The translations under genes and the position numbers were made by a program. Below are positions 1 through 5,256 of a DNA stretch of 8,657 nucleotides, in pieces. Source of the stretch: Deltaproteobacteria bacterium (GTDB taxonomy: Bacteria; Myxococcota_A; UBA9160; SZUA-336). The stretch is from positions 1 through 8,657 of the forward strand of contig DAOUZG010000060.1 in the NCBI GenBank assembly GCA_030665705.1, read 5' to 3'. Numbering within the stretch: the first letter of the stretch is position 1; each line of letters starts with the position of its first letter. Under the pieces are notes generated by a model. It worked only from the letters and a program-made list of their open reading frames with translations. It ran no database searches and was not told where the DNA came from.

Positions 1-28
1 GAAGGGCCGTTGGAGTCCGCAAGTCTTA

Positions 29-63
29 GTGGGTCCCGGCCGAGGGCGGCCTCGGCCACCCAC
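29..63. other. Strong imperfect hairpin (6+8 bp stem)
   Basis: Arms gtgggt (29-34) and acccac (58-63) form an outer stem. ggccgagg (38-45) and cctcggcc (50-57) form a perfect 8-bp inner stem with a 4-base loop gcgg. Bases ccc (35-37) are the only unpaired stem bases. It has no T-tract, so it is not a canonical intrinsic terminator. Confidence 0.7.
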
Positions 64-90
64 GCTTCGCTCAGCTTCGCCTCGCTGCGC

Positions 91-110
91 GCCCCGCCTA
101 CAGGCGGGGC
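91..110. other. Perfect 8-bp hairpin with 4-base loop
   Basis: gccccgcc (91-98), loop taca (99-102), ggcggggc (103-110) form a perfect GC-only stem. There is no adjacent T-run on either strand. It is part of the hairpin cluster between the two 20-bp direct repeats. Confidence 0.75.
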
Positions 111-119
111 TTGCAGGCC

Positions 120-150
120 CACGGAGCGGCGCACGAAGTCGCGCCGCGTG
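120..150. other. Imperfect hairpin (4+6 bp stem, 3-nt bulge)
   Basis: cacg (120-123) pairs with cgtg (147-150), and cggcgc (127-132) pairs with gcgccg (141-146). The bases gag (124-126) are unpaired on one side only. On the minus strand the loop can close two more pairs around TTC. The architecture of outer stem, one-sided 3-nt bulge and inner stem matches the hairpin at 29-63 although the sequences differ. Confidence 0.7.
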
Positions 151-189
151 CGCGCAGGGGGGCTCCCCCGAAGGGCCGTTGGAGTCCGC

Positions 190-295
190 GACACAGGCCC
201 AGAGGGGGTCGCCCCTGCGCCCAAGCAAAGCTTCGATGGCTCAGACGAGCCGAGGCGCATGGCGCAGGAATCCCCCGAGACGGCCAGACAGCGTG
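190..295. other. Non-coding stretch downstream of the DUF6178-like gene
   Basis: No credible gene is seen. Two weak inverted repeats are present: agggg/cccct near 213-226 and ggctc/gagcc at 238-251. On the minus strand the second is followed by a mildly T-containing stretch (ATCGAAGCTTTGCTT), so it may help end transcription of the lon/DUF6178 unit. That terminator role is a weak inference. Confidence 0.4.
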
Positions 296-1417
296 CTAAG
301 AGGGGCGGCGGAGGGAGGGGTCGAGGGTGGCGCCGATTCGGAAGAGGTCCCGGGGGAGGGTGGTCTCGAGGATTTCGTGTACGGGGAGACGCCGTGCGCG
401 CGCGAGCTCTTCTAGACCTCGATCGATCCCCCGCACCGTTTTCTCGACCGCCTTCGGGATCGACTCGGACGCCGACAGCGGCAGGCGATCAGCAACGGCG
501 ACGGCGTTCGCGACCGCCAGAACGTAGCCGAGGACGTCCGAAGCTCGCTGAGGCGGAAGCTTCCCGAGAGCCTCTCCGAGCAGCGTTCCGGCCACCTGCT
601 TCGGAACGCGGTGGATCGGCACGAGCGCGTCGGACCGGGGGCCCACCTCCCAGACAGGTGCTTCCTCCGGGTGGAGGGGCCTATACACCCGCATCGCCTG
701 CTCGAACTCCGCGAATCCGAGGTCGGCCAGCCGACCCGTCCGCCACCGCAATCCGTACTCCTCGCACTCGGACTCGAGCTCGAAGAAAACCCCATAGACG
801 AGCTGCCAATAACGCGTGGGGTTGTCCTGAAACTCGACCCCGAGGATGGCGCGGAGCAGCGCCGGGTCGACCCGCTCGCGTGCCCCGCAGTAGACGACCC
901 CGTCCAGCGTGAACCAACCCTCCGGTGGGGTCTCCTCCTTCGAGAGCACCGCGAACCCGGCCATCGAGCGGACCGCCAGCACCAGCACCTCGGGATCGAC
1001 GGTGTCGAGAGCCCGGGAGAGGGTGGACTCCCCCCCCTCCGCCAGCGCCCCCAGCCACTCGATGACGCGATCGCGCGACAGCTCGTCCCGCTCCCAGCAG
1101 TCCAGGTCGAAGCAGGCCTGGATCTGTTCGGGGCCAGCCATCGAGAGCAGCCACGGGGCCTCCGACATTCCCGAAGCCCTGGCGGTGACACAGAACTCGG
1201 TTGCCGGTATGTCCGCCACTACTTGATCGGGATGATCCAGGAGCATCAGGAATTCCGGACGCGCCTCGGCGCGGACATCCAAACAGGCCTGCACCTGGGC
1301 GAGGTGGGACAGGTTCCGCAGCGCTCTTCGCGCGGCGTCGCGGTCGGTGCGGGCAAGCTTCAGCAGGGCTGGCCCGGAAACGCTCGGCGGAGAGATCGGA
1401 CCGGAAGAATCAGGCAC
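296..1417 (-). CDS. DUF6178-like protein of unknown function
   Basis: The 373-aa protein is soluble and mostly helical, with no signal peptide or membrane segment. It resembles the DUF6178 family of deltaproteobacteria in its acidic helical repeats and in phrases such as LSMAGPEQIQACFDLDCWER (about 92-111) and the LADLGFAEFEQAMRVYRPL stretch (about 231-249). The assignment is from recalled family character, not a search. The GTG start at 1417 lies inside the end of lon (shared bases GTGCCTGA), so translation is very probably coupled to lon and both share a transcript. Being the second gene in a lon operon suggests a link to proteolysis or stress, for instance as an adaptor or substrate regulator, but nothing in the sequence shows catalytic residues. 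The TAG stop is at 296-298. Function unknown. Confidence 0.85.
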   Translation of the reverse strand: MPDSSGPISPPSVSGPALLKLARTDRDAARRALRNLSHLAQVQACLDVRAEARPEFLMLLDHPDQVVADIPATEFCVTARASGMSEAPWLLSMAGPEQIQACFDLDCWERDELSRDRVIEWLGALAEGGESTLSRALDTVDPEVLVLAVRSMAGFAVLSKEETPPEGWFTLDGVVYCGARERVDPALLRAILGVEFQDNPTRYWQLVYGVFFELESECEEYGLRWRTGRLADLGFAEFEQAMRVYRPLHPEEAPVWEVGPRSDALVPIHRVPKQVAGTLLGEALGKLPPQRASDVLGYVLAVANAVAVADRLPLSASESIPKAVEKTVRGIDRGLEELARARRLPVHEILETTLPRDLFRIGATLDPSLRRPS

Positions 1418-3767
1418 TCAGCGCCTCTCGCAGGACGTCCGTGCAGTCGTCAACGAACCGGAAGCGTAGCTCCTCGCGGACCTCCTCCGGTACTTCCGAG
1501 AGATCCTTTTCGTTACGGGAAGGGAGAATGACCTCGCTCAGGCCGGCGCGGTGCGCGGCTAGGATCTTCTCCTTGATGCCCCCCACGGGGAGTACCTGTC
1601 CCCGCAGGGTGATCTCGCCCGTCAGCGCGATGCGGTCCCGTACTCTCCGGTCCAAGAACAGACTCCCGAGAGCCGCCAGAATCGTGACGCCCGCAGAGGG
1701 ACCGTCCTTTCGTATGGCGCCCGAGGGGACGTGGATGTGGATCTCGTACTTTTCGAACACGGCGGGGTCGATTCCGAGCGCATCCGCGTTGGCCCGCACG
1801 TAGGAGAGCGCCGCCTCGGCCGACTCGCGCATCACGTCGCCGAGCTGGCCCGTGAGATGAAGGTCCTGCTTCCCCTCCATCCTCGTGGCTTCGATGAAGA
1901 GGATGTCTCCTCCGACGGGGGTCCAGACCATACCGATCGCGATGCCGGGACGATCGATGCGCTCGGCGCCCTCGCGTGTGAAGCTCGGAGGGCCGAGCAG
2001 CCGAGCAAGGTCGTCCGGCTGGATCGGCTCGGGCTCATGCCCCTCGGCGAGCTTGAGCGCGTGCTTCCTGACGAGCGATGCGATCTGGCGCTCCAGCGCC
2101 CGCACCCCCGCCTCGCGCGTGTACTCCTCGACGATGCGGAGAAGCACCTCCTCGGGAATCCGGATCGAATCTGCGTCGACCCCGTGTTCCCGCGCCTGGC
2201 GGGGAACCAGAAACTCCTGTCCGATGCGGACCTTCTCGCGCGCCGTGTAGCCCGGAAGCTCGATGATCTCCATGCGGTCCAGCAGAGGCGGAGGGATCGT
2301 ATCGGTCCGGTTGGCCGTGCCGATGAAGAGCACCTTCGACAGGTCGAACGGGATCTCCAGGTAGTGATCGCTGAAGGTGTGGTTCTGCTCCGGATCGAGG
2401 ACCTCGAGGAGCGCCGAGGAGGGGTCACCGTGGTAGTCCATGCCGATTTTGTCCATCTCGTCGAGCATGAAGACGGGGTTCCGCGTACCGACGGTCTTGA
2501 GGCCCTGGAGGATGCGTCCGGGGAGCGCCCCGACGTAGGTGCGCCGGTGCCCCCGGATCTCCGCCTCGTCGCGGACGCCGCCCAACGAGATACGCGCGAA
2601 CTTGCGCCCCATGGCGCGCGCGATCGACTTGCCGAGAGAGGTCTTTCCGACCCCCGGAGGTCCGAGGAAGCAGAGGATCGGCCCCTTCGGTTCCTTGACG
2701 AGCCGTCGCACCGCCAGGTACTCGAGGACCCGCTCCTTGACCCGCTCCAGATCGTAGTTGTCCTCATCCAGGATCTGCCGTGCGTGCGGGAGGTCCAGGT
2801 GATCCTCGGTCTCCTCGGTCCAGGGCAGATCGAGAATCCACTCGACGTAGGTTCGAATCACGGAACGCTCTGGCGAATGCGAAGGAACCGACGCGAGGCG
2901 ACTCACCTCCCGAAGCGTCACCTGCGCGACCTCCTCCGGAAGCCCCGCCTCCTCGATCCGCTGACGGAGCTCGTCGGCCTCGACCACCTGGTCGTCGGTA
3001 TCGCCGAGCTCCTCCTGAATCTTGCGAAGCTGCTCGCGAAGCAGCGCCTTGCGGCGACCCTCGTCGATCTCGCCCGCCGCCTTCCGAGCAAAGTCCCGGG
3101 AGACCTGCGCGACCCGGATCTCGCGGGTGAGGTGCCGGATGAGCACACGGAGACGGGCGACGACGTCCGGCTGCCCCAAAAGCGCCATGCGCTCCTCGAC
3201 GGAGAAGTTCAGCCCGAACGCGGCGAGGTCGGCGAGCCTCGCTGCATCGGTCAGGCGATCGACCATCTCCTGTAGCTCGTCGGGAAGGTCATCGCGGAGA
3301 CGGATCAGATCTTTGGCCAGCCGCTGGACCGTCCGGCGGGCCGCCTCGGCCTCGGCTGTCTCCTCCAGCCGGTCGGGCAGAATCTCGAACCTGATCCGCT
3401 GCACCTCCTCTTCCTCGATGATCTCCAGCACCCTGAACCGTGCGAGGCCCAGGACGACCACCGAGAGCCCCTGTCCAGCGTCCACGACCTGGAGGACCCG
3501 GGTGACGACCCCGACGTCGTAGAGACCCTCCTGGCGAGGCGCATCCACCTCGGCCCGTCGCTGGGCGAGGACGGCGAGAAACCCGCTTCCGCTCGCTGCC
3601 TCGCGAACGGCCGCAGCAGATCGGGGCCGGCCGACCGCCAGGGGCAGGGTCGTGCCGGGGAAAACCACGGTGTTCCGCACGGGGAGCAGGGGCAGCTCCG
3701 CGGGAATCGAGATGCTCTCTCCCTGGATCTCGATCGAGACCTCAGGCATCGGATTTTCGGCCATCAT
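1410..3767 (-). CDS. lon: Lon ATP-dependent serine protease (LonA type)
   Basis: Lon unfolds and degrades damaged and regulatory proteins in the cytoplasm as a homohexamer. From the chosen ATG the protein has 785 aa, close to the usual 780-820. The N-terminal substrate-binding domain begins with LPLLPVRNTVVFPGT (about 25-39). The AAA+ module has Walker A GPPGVGKT (369-376), Walker B VFMLDE (432-437), a sensor-1 region IGTANRTDTIPPPLLDR (about 482-498) and a sensor-2 region GVRALERQI (about 554-562). The C-terminal protease domain has the catalytic Ser in KDGPSAG (S691) and Lys in GGIKEK (K732), so the Ser-Lys dyad is intact. An in-frame GTG at 3818 would add 17 residues of non-conserved, proline-rich sequence; tandem ATGs at 3767/3764 fit the family better but lack an obvious Shine-Dalgarno. 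The stop overlaps the next gene by 8 nt. Confidence 0.97.
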   Translation of the reverse strand: MMAENPMPEVSIEIQGESISIPAELPLLPVRNTVVFPGTTLPLAVGRPRSAAAVREAASGSGFLAVLAQRRAEVDAPRQEGLYDVGVVTRVLQVVDAGQGLSVVVLGLARFRVLEIIEEEEVQRIRFEILPDRLEETAEAEAARRTVQRLAKDLIRLRDDLPDELQEMVDRLTDAARLADLAAFGLNFSVEERMALLGQPDVVARLRVLIRHLTREIRVAQVSRDFARKAAGEIDEGRRKALLREQLRKIQEELGDTDDQVVEADELRQRIEEAGLPEEVAQVTLREVSRLASVPSHSPERSVIRTYVEWILDLPWTEETEDHLDLPHARQILDEDNYDLERVKERVLEYLAVRRLVKEPKGPILCFLGPPGVGKTSLGKSIARAMGRKFARISLGGVRDEAEIRGHRRTYVGALPGRILQGLKTVGTRNPVFMLDEMDKIGMDYHGDPSSALLEVLDPEQNHTFSDHYLEIPFDLSKVLFIGTANRTDTIPPPLLDRMEIIELPGYTAREKVRIGQEFLVPRQAREHGVDADSIRIPEEVLLRIVEEYTREAGVRALERQIASLVRKHALKLAEGHEPEPIQPDDLARLLGPPSFTREGAERIDRPGIAIGMVWTPVGGDILFIEATRMEGKQDLHLTGQLGDVMRESAEAALSYVRANADALGIDPAVFEKYEIHIHVPSGAIRKDGPSAGVTILAALGSLFLDRRVRDRIALTGEITLRGQVLPVGGIKEKILAAHRAGLSEVILPSRNEKDLSEVPEEVREELRFRFVDDCTDVLREALSA

Positions 3768-3772
3768 CTGGG

Positions 3773-3800
3773 AGCCTAGACACCTGTCCGGGGGGGTCAA
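3773..3800 (-). promoter_or_regulatory. Candidate lon promoter TTGACC-N16-TAGGCT
   Basis: On the minus strand TTGACC (3800-3795) and TAGGCT (3778-3773) are separated by 16 bases, resembling a housekeeping sigma-70 promoter with a good -35 and a weak -10. The same two hexamers recur with a 17-base spacer upstream of the BON gene (4606-4634). Used as such, it would start transcription almost at the lon ATG (about 3766), giving a leaderless mRNA and explaining the missing Shine-Dalgarno. It lies within the GTG-extended reading frame, so a 3818 start would exclude it. Confidence 0.4.
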
Positions 3801-3839
3801 CCGGGGTCCCGGTCGCACTTCTCACCGTTGCGGCTACCG

Positions 3840-3867
3840 CGATGGCCCACCCGGTGAGCGATTCAAG
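3840..3867 (-). promoter_or_regulatory. Possible heat-shock-type promoter upstream of lon
   Basis: On the minus strand CTTGAAT (3867-3861) is followed after 13 bases by GGCCATCG (3847-3840). This resembles the enterobacterial sigma-32 pattern CTTGAAA-N(11-16)-CCCCATnT, with a good -35 and a partial -10. Lon is a heat-shock gene in many proteobacteria, so the position makes sense. Predicted transcription would start near 3833. It competes with the TTGACC candidate nearer the gene; both could be used. Confidence 0.3.
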
Positions 3868-3887
3868 AGAGGGGCCGAAACGAACGG

Positions 3888-3910
3888 GGGGCGCCGCACG
3901 GCGGCGCCCC
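3888..3910 (-). terminator. GC-rich hairpin after the BON gene
   Basis: ggggcgccg (3888-3896), loop cacgg (3897-3901) and cggcgcccc (3902-3910) form a perfect 9-bp stem, 27 bases past the BON stop codon. On the minus strand it is followed by CCGTTCGTTTCGG, only a poor T-tract. It probably ends or weakens BON transcription before the lon promoters. Confidence 0.6.
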
Positions 3911-3937
3911 TCGCGGATCTTCGCCCCTGGGGGAAGC

Positions 3938-4447
3938 TCAGTACTTGAGCTTTTCGAAGTTGAGCGACTTGACGCCCTCGACCTTTCGGATGTCGCTCAC
4001 GAGGGTATCTGCGAGTGTGTAATCGCCCACCTTCCCCTCGACCGTCACGTTCCCTTCCGCAACCGTGACGTCGAGCTTCGACTTAGACAGGTCCTCGTCC
4101 GCAGCGATCCTCTCAGCGATGCCCGCTTTGATCTGATCGTCGGATGCCGCCGCGACGTCGAGCTCGCCGATCTTCAGGCGGTTCCGGACCTCCTTGGCTC
4201 CCCGTACATTGGCGAGCTCCTCCGCCTGCTTGGAGGTCGCCTCATCGGCAACGGTCCCTCGAAGGTAGAGGAAGCCCGACATTGCCTGGACCTCTACGTC
4301 GATCATCCCTGCGGTCTTATAGATCTTCTGCTGTGCCTTCAGGGCAAGCTTTGCATCCCGCGGCCCCTGCGCGAAGACGGACGGCGCCCACCCCAGCAGG
4401 ACCACGGCAAGACCCACACACCAGATATTCCGGATCGACCGAATCAT
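3938..4447 (-). CDS. Exported protein with two BON domains
   Basis: The 169-aa protein has a clear signal peptide: MIRSIRN n-region, hydrophobic core WCVGLAVVLLGW, and cleavage expected after SVFA (about residue 26). Two BON-like units follow, roughly 31-95 and 104-167. Each is a helix followed by short strands with the typical V-x-G-x-V-x-(D/G) turn: FLYLRGTVADE at 59-69 and VTVEGKVGDYT at 134-144. BON domains are found in periplasmic, often stress-induced proteins such as OsmY and in secretin-associated proteins, and are thought to bind membrane lipid or partner proteins. The ATG at 4447 is set by a strong Shine-Dalgarno GGAGGA just upstream; an in-frame TTG at 4462 would translate the ribosome-binding site itself and is unlikely. 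No lipobox is seen, so a soluble periplasmic location is inferred. It is likely monocistronic. Confidence 0.9.
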   Translation of the reverse strand: MIRSIRNIWCVGLAVVLLGWAPSVFAQGPRDAKLALKAQQKIYKTAGMIDVEVQAMSGFLYLRGTVADEATSKQAEELANVRGAKEVRNRLKIGELDVAAASDDQIKAGIAERIAADEDLSKSKLDVTVAEGNVTVEGKVGDYTLADTLVSDIRKVEGVKSLNFEKLKY

Positions 4448-4450
4448 CGT

Positions 4451-4460
4451 TCCTCCTCCC
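4451..4460 (-). promoter_or_regulatory. Strong Shine-Dalgarno of the BON gene
   Basis: On the minus strand GGGAGGAGGA ends 3 bases before the ATG at 4447. It is the clearest ribosome-binding site in the window and fixes the BON start. Confidence 0.85.
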
Positions 4461-4479
4461 AATCGACACCTTGAAGTGA

Positions 4480-4526
4480 CCTGCGGGGTCCCTTGGTGGC
4501 GGGTCCCGCCAGACCGACCCAGCAGG
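4480..4526. other. Long interrupted hairpin between BON and the divergent gene
   Basis: Nested complementary segments form an extended stem: cctgc (4480-4484) with gcagg (4522-4526), gggtc (4486-4490) with gaccc (4516-4520), ggt (4495-4497) with acc (4513-4515), and ggcgg (4498-4502) with ccgcc (4506-4510) around the loop gtc. That is 18 pairs with small internal bulges. On the minus strand it lies in the BON 5' leader, about 20 bases upstream of the Shine-Dalgarno. On the plus strand it precedes the terminator-like hairpin at 4566-4586. Confidence 0.6.
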
Positions 4527-4565
4527 CGGCTACTCCTTGAGCGGCAGCCTCCCTATTGGACCCCG

Positions 4566-4586
4566 CCCCCCGTATGGGGGGTTTTT
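4566..4586 (+). terminator. Rho-independent terminator pointing right, no gene before it
   Basis: cccccc (4566-4571), loop gtat (4572-4575) and gggggg (4576-4581) are followed immediately by ttttt (4582-4586), a textbook intrinsic terminator on the plus strand. No rightward gene ends before it; the neighbour to its left is the BON gene on the opposite strand. It could end an unannotated small RNA or an antisense transcript. It may instead act only as a leader hairpin in the BON mRNA, where the T-tract becomes an A-run before the stem. Confidence 0.7.
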
Positions 4587-4605
4587 CCTTCAATTCCAGC
4601 GATCT

Positions 4606-4634
4606 AGCCTATCCGGACCCGGTCAGAGGGTCAA
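4606..4634 (-). promoter_or_regulatory. Candidate BON promoter TTGACC-N17-TAGGCT
   Basis: On the minus strand TTGACC (4634-4629) and TAGGCT (4611-4606) are exactly 17 bases apart, the optimal sigma-70 spacing. Both hexamers equal those of the candidate lon promoter, including the flanking GTTGACCC. Transcription would start near 4599 and give a leader of about 150 bases containing both hairpins (4566-4581 and 4480-4526) before the BON start. Confidence 0.5.
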
Positions 4635-4653
4635 CCATCCCTCCCGGCACCAC

Positions 4654-5256
4654 ATGCCTGGCACCGCAGAGGCGGTTCGCGATCCTTGCGCCGTGCGTCT
4701 GCTCCGGCCGGCCTTGATCTTCGCCCTTCTCGTGGGACTCCTCCCCGCACCCAGCCGAGCCGAGACGCCTCCAAAGGCCCCACCTGAGGTTGCCGAGTGC
4801 GTGAGACGGATTCACCGGCTCATGGCCGACCTCGGCTCTGCGGAGTCGGAGGAGCGGAAGGCGGAGCTCGCACGGACGCTCGGTGCAATGAGAGCGGCCG
4901 CCGCAGCCGAGCCGCTCGTGGACATGCTCGTCGAGCTCCACCGACGGACCCCCAGCCCCCTCCGGGATGACGAATCGCCGGAGCACGCCCTGGCCCTAGC
5001 CCTGGTCGAAGCGCTCCGGGAGATCGGGCGACCGGGCCTTGGGCCGTTCCTCAATGCCCTCAGCACCTGGGAGCGGTACGCCCTGGACCTCGCCTGGGCC
5101 TACGTGGAGGTCCACGGGGAGGAGGGAATCCTGGTGCTCCGGCACCGTGCTCGCACCGAGGAAGACCCCGAGCGGCGGGCCCGTCTGGAGTCAGCAGCCT
5201 GGTTCACGCGCCTGCGGGCGCCGGAGCTGAAAGAGGACGCCCGAACCGGTCAGTAG
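4654..5256 (+). CDS. Exported helical (HEAT-like) protein of unknown function
   Basis: I do not recognise a named family. The product is 200 aa from the ATG at 4654. An Ala/Leu-rich hydrophobic stretch LIFALLVGLLPAP followed by SRAE looks like a signal peptide, so export is likely. The mature part is alpha-helical and rich in Ala, Leu, Glu and Arg, with amphipathic helix pairs such as RKAELARTLGAMRAAAAAEP and HALALALVEALREIGRPGLG, reminiscent of HEAT/armadillo-like repeats in scaffold proteins. The start is uncertain: a GTG at 4693 gives a more compact signal peptide (MRLLRPALIF...), and neither start has a good Shine-Dalgarno. The frame stays open back to 4537 but that part crosses the terminator and is not coding-like. 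The stop overlaps the gshA stop by 7 nt (tail-to-tail). Confidence 0.75.
   Translation: MPGTAEAVRDPCAVRLLRPALIFALLVGLLPAPSRAETPPKAPPEVAECVRRIHRLMADLGSAESEERKAELARTLGAMRAAAAAEPLVDMLVELHRRTPSPLRDDESPEHALALALVEALREIGRPGLGPFLNALSTWERYALDLAWAYVEVHGEEGILVLRHRARTEEDPERRARLESAAWFTRLRAPELKEDARTGQ

Larger units (their letters stand above)
1..189. repeat. 20-bp direct repeats bracketing a 169-bp hairpin-rich unit
   Basis: The first 20 bases of the window (beginning gaagggccgt, ending ggagtccgc) recur without mismatch at 170-189, a period of 169 bases. The left copy starts at the window edge, so the repeat may extend further left or belong to a longer array. Between the copies lie inverted repeats at 29-63, 91-110, 120-150 and 157-169, so most of the unit can fold. 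No convincing coding frame covers it. Read on the minus strand, the repeat's end can form a CCC-TTCG-GGG stem-loop (plus 166-175), a very stable RNA tetraloop, which hints that the minus strand is the functional one. It lies downstream of the lon/DUF6178 unit. It could be a dispersed intergenic repeat, a structured RNA, or a termination/processing region; the sequence alone does not decide. Confidence 0.7.

Noticed and set aside
1..189. CRISPR array
   Set aside because: Only two repeat copies are visible with a 149-base interval, far longer than a spacer; no cas gene is nearby.
10..912. 300-codon open frame on the plus strand
   Set aside because: The product is Arg/Pro/Gly-rich with no domain. 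It runs through the repeat/hairpin block and antisense to the DUF6178-like gene.
1731..3275. 514-codon open frame on the plus strand
   Set aside because: It lies wholly antisense to lon, whose motifs are unambiguous. Long antisense frames are expected in high-GC coding DNA.
4448..4462. TTG start for the BON gene
   Set aside because: It would place the Shine-Dalgarno inside the coding region; the ATG at 4447 has the proper spacing.
4658..4675. Possible sigma-54 promoter (TGGCAC word)
   Set aside because: The -24 half is present, but no TTGC-type -12 half occurs at the required distance, and it lies inside the likely coding region.
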